Numbered from the stretch's first letter, positions 19,038 to 28,673 are shown. The stretch is 52,122 bases of DNA from an uncultured Gammaproteobacteria bacterium (GCA_902512305.1 CABXIU010000011.1:1-52122); one strand, 5' to 3'. Notes: generated from the letters alone by a model not told the origin. Program-made: numbers and translations.

Positions 19038-19871
19038 ATGTCCAAAGTTCTGACAAAATCGCAAATTGAACAATACCATGATGAAGGTTTTATATCGCCT
19101 GTCAGGGTAATTTCTCAGCAAGAGGCTCATTTAATAAAACAAGAGTTAGAGATGGTTGAGGCAGAATTTCCAGAAGAAATTAATGCTGAAAGTCGAAATA
19201 ATCTTCATCTTTCATTTGCATTTTTAGATGCTCTTGCTCATAACGAAATCATTGTTGATGCAATGGAGGATCTGATTGGACCAAATATATCACTTTGGGC
19301 TTCAGTCATGTTTATCAAAGAACCTTCTTCTAAGCATTATGTTAGTTGGCATCAGGATGCTACTTATATGGGTCTAGATAGTTTGAACTTTCCAACCCCA
19401 TGGGTTGCACTCAGTCCGAGTAATAAAGAGACAGGCTGTATGACAATGATTGCAGGCAGTCATAAAACAAAAATTCAAGAGCATGAGGATACGTTTGCTG
19501 AGAATAACATTTTAACTAGAGGTCAGGTTATTAAAAATGTTGATGAAAGTAAGGCTGTAGATCTTATTTTAGAGCCTGGTGAAATGTCTATCCATCATGG
19601 GGCTGTTATTCATGGTTCTCAACCTAATAGTAGCACTCATAGGAGAATAGGTTTTTCACTTCAATCCTATATGCCACCAAATATCAAGCAGATTGTCGGT
19701 AGAAATATTTGGACACATGTTAGAGGAAAAAAAAGAGAGGATGAGGATGGAATTTTGTTAGATCGACCTAAGTTTAATATGGATCCAGCTACTGTTGAGC
19801 AAAGAAGGATTGCAAATGAAAATATGTCTGAAATTCTCTATAATGGCGCAAAAATTAAACGAAACTATTAG
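19038..19871 (+). CDS. Phytanoyl-CoA dioxygenase (PhyH) family Fe(II)/2-oxoglutarate oxygenase
   Basis: 277-aa double-stranded beta-helix oxygenase. The iron triad is the HxD of SWHQDATYMGL (about residue 105) and the distal histidine in MSIHHGAVIHGSQPN, with the 2-oxoglutarate-binding Arg in STHRRIGFSLQ. The N-terminus (YHDEGFISPVRVIS) is also typical. Substrates in this family are diverse (acyl-CoA, ectoine, halogenated or amino-acid substrates) and cannot be assigned here. It overlaps the convergent hydrolase gene by 4 bp. Confidence 0.82.
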   Translation: MSKVLTKSQIEQYHDEGFISPVRVISQQEAHLIKQELEMVEAEFPEEINAESRNNLHLSFAFLDALAHNEIIVDAMEDLIGPNISLWASVMFIKEPSSKHYVSWHQDATYMGLDSLNFPTPWVALSPSNKETGCMTMIAGSHKTKIQEHEDTFAENNILTRGQVIKNVDESKAVDLILEPGEMSIHHGAVIHGSQPNSSTHRRIGFSLQSYMPPNIKQIVGRNIWTHVRGKKREDEDGILLDRPKFNMDPATVEQRRIANENMSEILYNGAKIKRNY

Positions 19872-20728
19872 CTATTCTTTTTGATCCACTCAAGGATCTT
19901 CTTTACTCCTTGTTCAGTTTTAGTTGGACTCAGAATGTCACCAAGAACACCATGCTTGGAAGGGTCATCTTTAGAAGAAAGAATTGGGTTAAAAACATCA
20001 ACATTCTTGCCTAATTTAGAAATAATTCTTCGCGTATCTTTTGCAGATACAATTTTGTCATAATCTGAAAACCAGAAGAGCATTGGGATTCTTATTTTGC
20101 TATGGTTAGCCAAAGTGGCAGCAGCTACAGAGTCCTTGACTGCAAATAGAGCTTTCGTTGGGTAGCGAGTTGTCCAGCATCGTTCGTGTTCAGAGTTTTT
20201 AGTAGCGAAGGATTGCTCACTTCCTAAAATAAGAGGTATAAACCATTTTGCTCCAGGTGCTCTCAAAAAATGACCTTTGAAGGATCTAGGCCCAAAATTA
20301 GGTGAGACATAAATCACAGAGGTAACGTTCTTCTGGCTTTCTAAAAGGCTATGAATAACTGAACAGCCAGTTGATGAGCCAATAAGAATAACCTCATCAC
20401 CTATGACTTCACCAATATTAATTGCCTCCTTGGTATCCAATATCCAATCATTAAAAGTTGCATTACTCAATGATTCACTATCTTGCCCATGACCACTTAG
20501 TCTTGAATAGAAAGCATTAGCACCTAAGGCTTCTGCAACTTTCTCAATTACTGGGCTAAGCTCAATACGACTTGCAGAAAATCCATGAATAAAAACTATA
20601 CTTTTAGTAGTTTTATGGGCAGGTTTAGAGGCCCATAAAATTTTCTTTTCTATATTGTGGCGAAGATTAGGAGTTGCTTCTTCACTCGATATTATGTGAT
20701 TTTCAATAGAGCCAATTTCAAACTTCAT
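19868..20728 (-). CDS. Alpha/beta hydrolase (monoacylglycerol lipase/carboxylesterase-like)
   Basis: 286-aa serine hydrolase. The oxyanion-hole motif is IVFIHGFSASRIELSP; the nucleophile elbow is LIGSSTGCSVIH (G-x-S-x-G, Ser about residue 118); the acid is probably in WFSDYDKIVSA and the base is His near the C-terminus (PSKHGVLG). The cap-like region and RLSGHGQD recall bacterial lysophospholipases. No signal peptide, so cytoplasmic. Substrate unknown. Confidence 0.78.
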   Translation of the reverse strand: MKFEIGSIENHIISSEEATPNLRHNIEKKILWASKPAHKTTKSIVFIHGFSASRIELSPVIEKVAEALGANAFYSRLSGHGQDSESLSNATFNDWILDTKEAINIGEVIGDEVILIGSSTGCSVIHSLLESQKNVTSVIYVSPNFGPRSFKGHFLRAPGAKWFIPLILGSEQSFATKNSEHERCWTTRYPTKALFAVKDSVAAATLANHSKIRIPMLFWFSDYDKIVSAKDTRRIISKLGKNVDVFNPILSSKDDPSKHGVLGDILSPTKTEQGVKKILEWIKKNS

Positions 20729-20799
20729 GATTTTTTATGTCAAATTATTATCGTCATTAATTATAGCTTTATCTTTTTTTTAAAAATATAATTTAAATT

Positions 20800-20853
20800 T
20801 GTATACAATAAGAAAACAAATATAACTACATTATGTATACAAAAAGTGTATAC
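20800..20853 (+). promoter_or_regulatory. Three TGTATAC sites upstream of a small DNA-binding-like protein
   Basis: The heptamer TGTATAC (with the palindromic core GTATAC) occurs at 20800-20806, 20834-20840 and 20847-20853, 34-87 bp before the ATG at 20887. Repeated short palindromes immediately upstream of a ribbon-helix-helix-like gene are a usual arrangement for an autoregulatory operator. Binding is inferred. Confidence 0.5.
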
Positions 20854-20886
20854 TCTTATGCAGCAGTTAAATTATTTAATCTTTAG

Positions 20887-21192
20887 ATGGGCAAGTACGT
20901 TACAAAAAATCAGAAAAAAGATGAAAAAAGAGTGGTCAGCGTTAGGATACGTAGACCCGTTTTTGAGGCATTTAAGGGCGCCTCAAATGCTGCTAAAGAG
21001 ATTGGTTATAGCATGTCTTTATCAGGTGTTTTTGAGACTGCGATGGAAGATGCAATATCTGAATTCAAAGAAATTAGTGGTATTGACTATAAGGATATTG
21101 CAAAAACCAAACTCGATAAGAATTGGGAGAGTCAGTACAGCGCTAGGACTTCAAAGAAAATTTCTAAGGGTAAATCTCAATCAAAGGATTGA
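20887..21192 (+). CDS. Small ribbon-helix-helix-like protein
   Basis: 101-aa very basic protein. A Lys-rich N-terminus is followed by VVSVRIRRPVFEAFKGASNAAKEIG, which reads as a beta-strand then helix as in CopG/Arc-type ribbon-helix-helix proteins, then a second helix (SLSGVFETAMEDAISEFKEIS) and a Ser/Lys-rich tail. No clear Shine-Dalgarno sequence. A larger overlapping ORF in another frame (20846-21232) looks like a shadow because its product lacks domain-like composition. Three TGTATAC sites precede the gene and a terminator-type hairpin overlaps its stop. The family is a guess from secondary-structure pattern; I do not recognise the protein itself. Confidence 0.55.
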   Translation: MGKYVTKNQKKDEKRVVSVRIRRPVFEAFKGASNAAKEIGYSMSLSGVFETAMEDAISEFKEISGIDYKDIAKTKLDKNWESQYSARTSKKISKGKSQSKD

Positions 21193-21200
21193 GATTTTTT
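21172..21200 (+). terminator. Hairpin terminator overlapping the stop of the RHH-like gene
   Basis: A perfect 11-bp stem (AAATCTCAATC, 21172-21182, with GATTGAGATTT, 21187-21197), an AAAG loop and a T run to 21200. The TGA stop of the preceding gene lies in the stem, and the next gene's ribosome site begins only 8 bp later, so this could also attenuate expression of the downstream gene. Confidence 0.75.
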
Positions 21201-21221
21201 GTATATTAAGGAGTGAGATTA

Positions 21222-21446
21222 ATGTCAGATAATAGTATCGTTAATAAGGTTAAAGAGTTAAGAAAAGATTTGGATAAAGAAACCAGCTATTTACAAGAAC
21301 AGATGGAGTTACCATTAAATGGCAATATAGTTAAGAGCATTCAATCAGATAATAATTCCATGCGGTTGAATAAAGGAATTGCAATCTCTAAATGGGTTCG
21401 AAAAATTACCTCACAATTTGAGTCAGTCGATCCATTTTATAAATAA
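21222..21446 (+). CDS. Small hypothetical protein
   Basis: 74-aa charged protein with a predicted N-terminal helix (NSIVNKVKELRKDLDKETSYLQEQM, coiled-coil-like) and a polar C-terminal half. ATG 21222 is chosen because AAGGAG lies 8 nt upstream; an in-frame GTG at 21213 overlaps that site. It is 30 bp after the RHH-like gene, across a hairpin. The pair could be a regulatory or toxin-antitoxin-like two-gene unit, but no family is recognisable. Confidence 0.5.
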   Translation: MSDNSIVNKVKELRKDLDKETSYLQEQMELPLNGNIVKSIQSDNNSMRLNKGIAISKWVRKITSQFESVDPFYK

Positions 21447-21457
21447 ACTTTATTCTA

Positions 21458-22327
21458 TCAAAGATTGAGTTGTTCTTTTCGCGAGCGCCAATTGAAGAGG
21501 GTGCTTGCAACACCTATCATTACTAATGTTCCACCGATTCCCATTGCAATTGTAAACTGTTCTTCAAGGAGTACTATTCCAGCTATGATTGAAGTGACTG
21601 GTAATAGCATCAGAAAAGGCGATAACCTACTAACATCGCAAATTCGCAACAAATGATACCAAATACTATAGCCAATGACTGTCATGATCAATGACAAGTA
21701 AAAGACTATAGACCAGTCTAGAAGACTAGCACTTTTTAAAGACTCCCATTGACCATCTTCAATAATTAGTGAGATAAGTAACATTTGAGGGGTAGCGATA
21801 ATAGCAACCCATGTCAGAATAGTAATACCAGAGAGTGACTTGAGGCGACTAATCATGATTTGAGCTATTGCCCAGAAAAGTGCACCTATTATCACTAAGG
21901 CAACGCTATCTAAACTATCATTTAATCTTGGTTCACCCGCAATAACAAAAACACCGAAAAAAGCTAAACCCATTCCAAGAGTTCGAGGCCAACCAAGCCT
22001 CTCTTTGAGTATTAGGGCGCTAAGGAGAGCTAAAATAGGACCTTCAAGTTGTACCAAAATGGAAGCTGTTGATACATCAATACCTCTTAATCCATAGTAG
22101 GTGAAGCCATACTGAATTGTAGAACCTATAAAGGCAATCATAAAGAGTTCCCCCATATACCCCCAAGGAGGCTTGACAAACCATACCAGTATCAGACCTG
22201 CAATACCAAAACGAAGCGACATTAATAGTAATGGAGTGAACTGATCCATGCCAATCTTTGCTAAAGCATAGCCAAATCCCCAAGTGATCGGAACAATAAG
22301 TGCGAGGAGGATTTGCTTTGAATTCAT
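21458..22327 (-). CDS. EamA/DMT-superfamily inner-membrane transporter
   Basis: 289-aa integral membrane protein with about ten hydrophobic helices in two EamA repeats, beginning LLALIVPITWGFGYALAKIG and with the typical RFGIAGLILVWFV. Family members export amino acids, purines, metabolites or drugs; the substrate cannot be inferred. It ends 11 bp from the convergent small hypothetical gene. Confidence 0.85.
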   Translation of the reverse strand: MNSKQILLALIVPITWGFGYALAKIGMDQFTPLLLMSLRFGIAGLILVWFVKPPWGYMGELFMIAFIGSTIQYGFTYYGLRGIDVSTASILVQLEGPILALLSALILKERLGWPRTLGMGLAFFGVFVIAGEPRLNDSLDSVALVIIGALFWAIAQIMISRLKSLSGITILTWVAIIATPQMLLISLIIEDGQWESLKSASLLDWSIVFYLSLIMTVIGYSIWYHLLRICDVSRLSPFLMLLPVTSIIAGIVLLEEQFTIAMGIGGTLVMIGVASTLFNWRSRKEQLNL

Positions 22328-22347
22328 AATTAAATCAATTTTGCAAG

Positions 22348-22371
22348 AAAAAAGGGGTCAGTAGAGACCCC
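22348..22371 (-). terminator. Intrinsic terminator of the M81-family gene
   Basis: GGGGTC (22354-22359) pairs with GACCCC (22366-22371) around AGTAGA; read on the minus strand the stem is followed by six T (22353-22348). It closes the minus-strand aldehyde dehydrogenase-MlrC unit before the EamA gene. Confidence 0.85.
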
Positions 22372-22437
22372 CTTGTTTTTATTTATTACAAAAACATCTT
22401 ACCTTAATTAATAATTATTGAGTCTAAATATTAGAAG

Positions 22438-23841
22438 CTATTGATTAACTAAATTCTCTCCATCACTAACCTCAGGTATGTAATCCTGAAAATCTTGAAA
22501 AGGAAAAGTGTTCTTCATTCGATTGTTATTTTTTAGTGTTATTAAATCTTGATTAACAGAGCCATTCGTTAAAGCCATGAACGATGGTGCAGAGAGCGAT
22601 TGGAGCTCAGGAGAGAGATATCCAGATTTCACCACAAGAATTTTATAGTTTTCAAGGTTTATATTAAGATCAATAAAGTCCTGGAGATAGTGAAACGGCC
22701 GTCTAAGTTTAGATATGATAATTACTGACCCAGAAATATTGACTACTGCACATTGATTTTTGAAGTAGACGGAATCAGCTTTAAGATTTAAGGACGGTCC
22801 TCCCCCTCCAAAAGTACCTCCGATAGTAAATGTATTGCTTACTTTGATTGAATCATAGGCAGATTTCGATGCAATTCCAGCGAATAAAACGTTTTTGAGA
22901 TTTTTATTTAATACTGCTTTTAGTATATCCGCTCTATCTCCAACGCCTCCTGCCGTTGGATTATCGCCACTATCAGCAATGATTGAAAAATCACCTTTTA
23001 CCCAATCTAAAGCATCCTCTATATTCCCATATGTCATATCAAATTTGAGATGATGGCGATTATTCCAATAGGCATTAGCAATTTTTGCGCATACTTTACT
23101 TCCCGAATTTGGGTTGGTACATGTAACTACTGACGATGCAGTTGCTCTATTTGTATCAGCCCATACATAGCCCACCAATAAATTGCAATCAAGAATATGA
23201 TTCTGTTGATTGTATTGATCAAGTTCCTGATAGATTGATTTACAGGGCTCAACAAATGTCGAAGACATTTCTCCAGAAACCAAAACAGGTATTCTAGACC
23301 ATACTACATAAGGCCTATAGTTTTCGATGATTGATTGAGTAAGCATTAAAGCGGAGCGTTGATAGGTTTCTTTAACATCAACATGGGGAGCTGTTTTAAA
23401 GGCTGCAAATGCATCAATATTTTTAATGATTTTATCGGTTATTTGACCATGAAGATCATAGCTGACTGAAATAATACACTGAGGACCTACTATTTTTCGA
23501 ACAGAGCTGATCCATTCTCCTTCAGGGTCTTCTATTCCTTCGACATAGATTGCTCCATGCATCAAAAGAAGAATGCCATCGAGCTTACCTAAAGCATTTA
23601 TTTCACTGATAAACTGATTTTTGATTTGATCAAAATATTGTCTTTCAATTGGACCACCTGGAACGGACTTATTGAAAAATAAGGGGTGAGCATTTATTCC
23701 ATGCTCTAAAAAAGGAAAATCAACTAGATTAAGCAATTCTTGGCCTCTAACGGATGCAAAGTCATCTTTGTTTTGAGACAAGGGCGAGTAACTACTACAT
23801 TCCGTACTGATACCCCCAATGGCTATATTTTTAATAGCCAT
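22438..23841 (-). CDS. M81-family metallopeptidase (MlrC/microcystinase C-like)
   Basis: 467-aa protein with the M81 pattern: N-terminal GGISTECSSYSP, the SVSYDLHGQITD segment (metal-binding DLHG), ADSGDNPTAGGVGDR in the middle, and a C-terminal domain with GGTFGGGGPSL. MlrC cleaves small peptides in microcystin-degrading bacteria, but most homologues sit in amino-acid or peptide catabolic loci and have unknown substrates. It begins 20 bp after the aldehyde dehydrogenase and probably shares its transcript. Confidence 0.83.
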   Translation of the reverse strand: MAIKNIAIGGISTECSSYSPLSQNKDDFASVRGQELLNLVDFPFLEHGINAHPLFFNKSVPGGPIERQYFDQIKNQFISEINALGKLDGILLLMHGAIYVEGIEDPEGEWISSVRKIVGPQCIISVSYDLHGQITDKIIKNIDAFAAFKTAPHVDVKETYQRSALMLTQSIIENYRPYVVWSRIPVLVSGEMSSTFVEPCKSIYQELDQYNQQNHILDCNLLVGYVWADTNRATASSVVTCTNPNSGSKVCAKIANAYWNNRHHLKFDMTYGNIEDALDWVKGDFSIIADSGDNPTAGGVGDRADILKAVLNKNLKNVLFAGIASKSAYDSIKVSNTFTIGGTFGGGGPSLNLKADSVYFKNQCAVVNISGSVIIISKLRRPFHYLQDFIDLNINLENYKILVVKSGYLSPELQSLSAPSFMALTNGSVNQDLITLKNNNRMKNTFPFQDFQDYIPEVSDGENLVNQ

Positions 23842-23861
23842 TAAGATTTAATTTTTTGAAA

Positions 23862-25289
23862 TTAGTTCCAGCCTGTAACAACCTTGACTTCGATGAACTC
23901 AGTAAAGCCATGCTCACCGCCTTCTCGGCCAATTCCAGAGTGTTTGAATCCTCCAAATGGAGCGCCACTCGCTGCACCTTTTCCGTTGAGTTCAACAGTG
24001 CCAGAGAGAAGCTTTTTAGACATTCTTTTTGCTCTATCTCGATCCTGAGTTTGAACATAATTAGTTAGTCCATATGGAGTATCATTTGCAATGTCAATGG
24101 CCTCTTCTTCGGTATCAAAAGGGATGATTGAAAGTACAGGACCAAAAATTTCAGTTTGTGCAATAGTCATTTGGTTATTAACATCTGCAAATATAGTAGG
24201 TTTAATAAAATAACCTTTCTCAAGACCATCTGGTTTTCCGGTTCCACCTGTCACTAGAGTGGCATTCTCATCAATTCCAGCTTGAATTAAAGCTTGAATT
24301 TTATCGAACTGGAGTTTTGACACAACAGGACCAAGATGTTTTCCTTCTTTTGATGCTATGTCAGTTTTAGTCGATATCGCAGTATCTTTAGCAATCTCAA
24401 CAGCTTGATCATAGATAGATCTTTCAACAAGCATTCTTGTTGGAGCATTACAGGACTGTCCTGTGTTACTAAAGCAGTGTCTTACGCCTCTTTTGACTGC
24501 CTTTTCATCGGCATCTGCAAAGATTATATTTGCACCTTTGCCACCAAGCTCTAGGCCAACTCTTTTAAAGTCATCAGCCGCATTGTGAGAGATCAAGGCT
24601 CCAGCTCTTGTTGAGCCAGTAAAAGAAACCATATCAATATCAGGGTGAGAGGTAAGTTGACTGCCAACGCCTGCTCCATCTCCATTTACAAGGTTAAAGA
24701 CGCCAGCAGGGCATCCAGCCTCTTCCAGCATTTCTGCAAAAATCATAGAGTCCAAGGGGGCAATTTCAGATGGCTTTAAAACCATTGTGCAGCCTGCAGC
24801 AATAGCTGGAATAACCTTAAGTGCAACCTGACTGATAGGCCAGTTCCATGGAGTAATGAGTGCACAAACTCCTTTCGGCTCATAGATCAGTTGGTTGTCA
24901 GAATCATCAAGTTGCTCTTCAAATTCAAATTTTTTGAGCTGATTAAGAAAATCTTCTATTGCATTTGTGCCAGAAGGAGCCTGAGCCGCCTTAGAAAAAT
25001 CAATTGGCGCACCCATTTCAATTGAAATAACCTCAGCCATCTCATCCATCCTGCTTTGGTAGATTGAATAAAGTCTTTCCAATAAAGCAACTCTATCCTC
25101 TTTTGTAGATCTCGACCACATTGGGAGTGCTGCTCTTGCTGCTGCAACTGCAGCATTAGTGTCATCCTGTGAGCCCAGAGATATAACTGCACAAACTGAT
25201 TCATCAGAAGGGTTTATGACATCAAAGTCATTCTTTTTCGATGGTTCAACCCATTGACCATTAATATAGAATTTCCTTTTATCAAGCAT
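23862..25289 (-). CDS. NAD(P)-dependent aldehyde dehydrogenase
   Basis: 475-aa classic aldehyde dehydrogenase: the NAD-binding ITPWNWPISQ and FTGSTRAGA, general-base Glu in ELGGKGANI, catalytic Cys in FSNTGQSCNAPTR, and C-terminal EIFGPVLSI and PFGGFKHSGIGREGG. ATG 25289 is chosen over an in-frame start 18 bp upstream because AAGGAG lies 7 nt before it and the protein begins MLDKRKFYINGQW. Substrate unknown. It could serve the imino-acid region (an aminoadipate-semialdehyde or 2-oxoglutarate-semialdehyde role), but it is 6 kb away from it. Confidence 0.88.
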   Translation of the reverse strand: MLDKRKFYINGQWVEPSKKNDFDVINPSDESVCAVISLGSQDDTNAAVAAARAALPMWSRSTKEDRVALLERLYSIYQSRMDEMAEVISIEMGAPIDFSKAAQAPSGTNAIEDFLNQLKKFEFEEQLDDSDNQLIYEPKGVCALITPWNWPISQVALKVIPAIAAGCTMVLKPSEIAPLDSMIFAEMLEEAGCPAGVFNLVNGDGAGVGSQLTSHPDIDMVSFTGSTRAGALISHNAADDFKRVGLELGGKGANIIFADADEKAVKRGVRHCFSNTGQSCNAPTRMLVERSIYDQAVEIAKDTAISTKTDIASKEGKHLGPVVSKLQFDKIQALIQAGIDENATLVTGGTGKPDGLEKGYFIKPTIFADVNNQMTIAQTEIFGPVLSIIPFDTEEEAIDIANDTPYGLTNYVQTQDRDRAKRMSKKLLSGTVELNGKGAASGAPFGGFKHSGIGREGGEHGFTEFIEVKVVTGWN

Positions 25290-25344
25290 TGTAATTCTCC
25301 TTTTCAAAAAGTAGAGGTTATATTAAGAAATTTTAGATGTCAAG

Positions 25345-25371
25345 CAAAAAAATAAACAAATGATTGTTTAT
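25345..25371 (-). terminator. AT-rich intrinsic terminator after aspC
   Basis: ATAAACAA (25352-25359) and TTGTTTAT (25364-25371) form an 8-bp stem around ATGA; on the minus strand it is followed by seven T. It overlaps the aspC stop codon and separates aspC from the aldehyde dehydrogenase gene. Confidence 0.6.
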
Positions 25372-26543
25372 ACACTCGCTAATTTTTCAACTGATAATTT
25401 AATGTTATCCATGCTTGTAGCAAAAGACAATCTTACGTATCCAGGAGCACCAAATGCTGAGCCAGGAACAACGGCTAAACTCAGTTTTTCAAGACAGTAA
25501 GTTGAAAATTCAACATCATCCTTAAGTCCAAGTCTTTCAATGAGTCCCTGGATTTTAGGAAAAGAATAGAAAGCACCTCCTGATCTTGGGCATTCGATAC
25601 CATCAATATCATTTAGACTATCTACAAGAAAGTCATGACGATGTTCAAAAGCCTCAACCATCATATTAATGAACGACTGATCGCCATTGATAGCTTCAAG
25701 AGCAGCAGCTTGAGATATTGAACTTGGATTTGAAGTAGATTGACCCTGAATTTTTTTCATTGCTTTAATAACTATCTCTGGGCCAGCAGCATAACCAATT
25801 CTCCATCCAGTCATCGCATAAGCTTTTGATACACCATTAAGAATAACAATACGATCCTTAAGATTAGGGCATGCCATAGCAATATTAATAAAATCCTCAT
25901 TACCCCATCGAATATGTTCATAAATATCATCACTAATAATGAGAACATGCGGGTATTTCTCAAGAACTTCTCCAAGAGCTTCGATTTCTGATTTAGAGTA
26001 GACTGAACCAGTTGGGTTTGAAGGGCTATTCAATACCAACAGTTTTGAGTTTGAGTTAATGCTTGCTTCTAGCTGTTCAGGGGTAATTTTAAAATTTTGA
26101 TCTAAGTCAGTCTCAATAAAGACTGGTGTTGCATCTGCCAAAATTGCCATATCAGGATAAGAAACCCAATATGGGGTTGGGATAATCACTTCATCACCAG
26201 TATTCAAAATAGCTTGACAAAGATTATAAAAGACCTGTTTTCCACCACAAGAGACCATCACCTCAGTTGCTGAGTAATCGAGTCCATTTTCTCTCTTAAA
26301 CTTTTCACAAATAGCTTTTTTAAGCTCAGGTGTGCCATCTGCAGCGGTATATCTAGTCTCACCATTGCCAATTGCTTTAATAGCGGCTTTTTGAATATTA
26401 TTTGGAGTATCAAAGTCAGGTTCACCTGAACCCATAGAGACAATTTGAACACCTTGAGATTTTAATGCTTTGGCTTTATCACTGACCGCCATAGTGGCAG
26501 ATGGTTTAACTTTTTGTACACGTTTTGATAAGATGTTTGACAT
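25368..26543 (-). CDS. aspC: Pyridoxal-phosphate aspartate aminotransferase (class I)
   Basis: 391-aa class I aminotransferase of the Ib (bacterial AspAT/prephenate aminotransferase) type, interconverting aspartate/oxaloacetate and glutamate/2-oxoglutarate. Visible motifs are GSGEPDFDTP, the NSPSNPTGSVYS segment, the PLP lysine in LNGVSKAYAMTGWRIGY (about residue 236) and the C-terminal carboxylate-binding Arg in YVRLSFATS. It is divergent from uvrB with 62 bp between the starts. AspAT versus prephenate or other aminotransferase specificity is not separable by eye. Confidence 0.88.
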   Translation of the reverse strand: MSNILSKRVQKVKPSATMAVSDKAKALKSQGVQIVSMGSGEPDFDTPNNIQKAAIKAIGNGETRYTAADGTPELKKAICEKFKRENGLDYSATEVMVSCGGKQVFYNLCQAILNTGDEVIIPTPYWVSYPDMAILADATPVFIETDLDQNFKITPEQLEASINSNSKLLVLNSPSNPTGSVYSKSEIEALGEVLEKYPHVLIISDDIYEHIRWGNEDFINIAMACPNLKDRIVILNGVSKAYAMTGWRIGYAAGPEIVIKAMKKIQGQSTSNPSSISQAAALEAINGDQSFINMMVEAFEHRHDFLVDSLNDIDGIECPRSGGAFYSFPKIQGLIERLGLKDDVEFSTYCLEKLSLAVVPGSAFGAPGYVRLSFATSMDNIKLSVEKLASV

Positions 26544-26605
26544 TTTACTGTTTTCTTTTAATGGTTTAAAATTGAGGGTTTTATTTTAATGAAAAACAGC
26601 CAATA

Positions 26606-28591
26606 ATGGCCAAAAAATTTCAACTCAAATCAAATTTTTCACCAAAAGGAGACCAACCATCAGCAATTCAAAAATTAGTTGATGGAATTGAGTCTGGAGA
26701 GAAATATCAAACTCTTGTCGGTGTAACAGGGTCAGGAAAAACGTTTACTCTTGCAAATGTCATTGAAAAAAGTCAAAAGCCTAGCTTAATTATGGCTCCT
26801 AATAAAACCTTAGCGGCACAGCTTTATAGCGAAATGAAAGAATTTTTCCCTGATAATGCAGTTGAATATTTTGTCTCATATTATGATTATTATCAGCCAG
26901 AAGCATATGTTCCTGCTTCAGATACTTTCATTGAAAAAGATGCATCAATCAATGAACAAATAGAACAAATGAGACTCTCTGCTACCAAGTCACTGCTTGA
27001 GAGAAAAGATGTCATTATTATTGCAAGTGTCTCAGCAATATATGGACTTGGCGATCCAAAGAGTTATATGAAAATGCTTCTTCATTTAACGGTTGGAGAA
27101 ATCACAAATCAGAGAGAAATTCTTGCAACACTCTCAAAGATGCAATATACCCGAAATGACTTGACTTTAATTCGTGGCCATTTTAGAGTTAAGGGGGAGG
27201 TGATAGATATTTTTCCTGCAGACTCTGAAGAAAAGGCGATTCGAATTGAAATGTTTGATGATGAGGTTGAAAGCCTTTCTTGGTTTGACCCTTTGACAGG
27301 AGAAAAACTTAAGTCACTTCAAAGAATAACAATCTATCCGAAGACTCATTATGTAACCCCTGAGTCGACGATTCAAAATATGCTTGATGACATTAAAGTT
27401 GAACTTAGAGATAGAAAAAAAGTGCTTCTTTCTCAAAATAAATTGGTTGAAGAACAAAGACTTTCTATAAGAGTAGCTCAAGACATAGAGATGATGAGAG
27501 AACTTGGATACTGCTCCGGAATTGAAAACTATTCCCGCTATCTTTCTGGACGACAGCCAGGAGAGGCGCCACCAACGCTTTTTGATTATCTACCAGATGA
27601 TTCATTAGTTATATTGGATGAGTCTCATGTCTCAGTCAGTCAGATTGGTGGAATGTATAACGGAGATAGATCTCGCAAAACAACGCTCGTGGATTTTGGA
27701 TTTCGTTTACCCTCTGCATTAGATAATAGGCCTTTAAAATTTGAAGAGTTTTCAGAAAAATTAAATCAGTGTATTTTGGTATCTGCAACGCCTGCAAATT
27801 ACGAGTTGGAGGTATCGACAGTTGTTGCTGAGCAAGTTGTAAGACCAACTGGATTATTAGATCCAAAAATAGATGTAAAGCCTGTAGATACACAGGTAGA
27901 TGATCTTTTATCTGAAATTAATAAAAGGGTTCTTCTAAAAGAAAGAGTCCTTGTGACAACGCTAACGAAAAGAATGTCAGAGCAGCTCAGTGAGTATTTA
28001 AATGATCATAATGTCAAAGTGCGCTATCTTCACTCAGATATTGATACTGTTGAACGGGTCGAAATTATCCGAGATTTGCGTCTAGGAGTTTTTGATGTTT
28101 TAGTTGGAATCAACCTGTTGAGAGAGGGTCTTGATATTCCTGAGGTGTCTTTGGTAGCAATTTTAGATGCGGATAAAGAAGGATTTTTAAGATCTGAAAG
28201 ATCTCTTATTCAAACAATGGGAAGGGCAGCTAGAAACATCAATGGCAGTGTTATCCTATATGCTGATAGAGTAACAAATTCAATGCAAAAAGCTATAGAT
28301 ATAACTACATCTAGAAGAAAGAAACAACAAGCTTTTAATGAAAAATATGGAATAACTCCAAAAGGTGTTGTTAAACCGATTGTTAATATTCTAGATACAG
28401 ATCTTTCAGTTGCTGATATTGATGAACTAGGTTCTGAAACTATTCAAGTTAAACTTTCACCTGTTCAGCTTTCTAAAGAGCTGAAGCAACTTGAGAAAGA
28501 AATGTATAAATTTGCTGAAGAATTAAAATTTGAGCAAGCAGCAGATATTAGAAACCAAATAAAACTATTAAAAGAAGGTCAATTCAAGTAA
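26606..28591 (+). CDS. uvrB: Excinuclease ABC subunit B
   Basis: 661-aa UvrB, the damage-verifying helicase-like subunit of nucleotide excision repair. Visible are Walker A ([14 protein letters not shown]), the beta-hairpin [15 protein letters not shown], the DEAD-like box VILDESHVS, helicase motif VI (QTMGRAARN) and the C-terminal UVR domain that binds UvrC ([22 protein letters not shown]). Length and domain order are normal. It is a single gene divergent from aspC. Confidence 0.97.
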   Translation: MAKKFQLKSNFSPKGDQPSAIQKLVDGIESGEKYQTLVGVTGSGKTFTLANVIEKSQKPSLIMAPNKTLAAQLYSEMKEFFPDNAVEYFVSYYDYYQPEAYVPASDTFIEKDASINEQIEQMRLSATKSLLERKDVIIIASVSAIYGLGDPKSYMKMLLHLTVGEITNQREILATLSKMQYTRNDLTLIRGHFRVKGEVIDIFPADSEEKAIRIEMFDDEVESLSWFDPLTGEKLKSLQRITIYPKTHYVTPESTIQNMLDDIKVELRDRKKVLLSQNKLVEEQRLSIRVAQDIEMMRELGYCSGIENYSRYLSGRQPGEAPPTLFDYLPDDSLVILDESHVSVSQIGGMYNGDRSRKTTLVDFGFRLPSALDNRPLKFEEFSEKLNQCILVSATPANYELEVSTVVAEQVVRPTGLLDPKIDVKPVDTQVDDLLSEINKRVLLKERVLVTTLTKRMSEQLSEYLNDHNVKVRYLHSDIDTVERVEIIRDLRLGVFDVLVGINLLREGLDIPEVSLVAILDADKEGFLRSERSLIQTMGRAARNINGSVILYADRVTNSMQKAIDITTSRRKKQQAFNEKYGITPKGVVKPIVNILDTDLSVADIDELGSETIQVKLSPVQLSKELKQLEKEMYKFAEELKFEQAADIRNQIKLLKEGQFK

Positions 28592-28673
28592 CAAAACTAT
28601 AAATAATTATCGAGATTAGTATTGTCAAATAAATTATGATAATATTAAGCCTTTGATTGAAATCGGTGAGATT

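Noticed and set aside
20846-21232. A 128-codon ORF in another frame overlapping the RHH-like gene
   Set aside because: Its translation has no domain-like pattern, and it overlaps the 101-aa frame, which has a coherent basic strand-helix-helix profile and the terminator hairpin at its stop. It is a shadow ORF.
24956-25204. Antiparallel and overlapping-frame ORFs inside the aldehyde dehydrogenase and other genes
   Set aside because: Low-complexity translations (Leu/Gln or Ser-rich) with no domain pattern; they mirror codon usage of the real genes.
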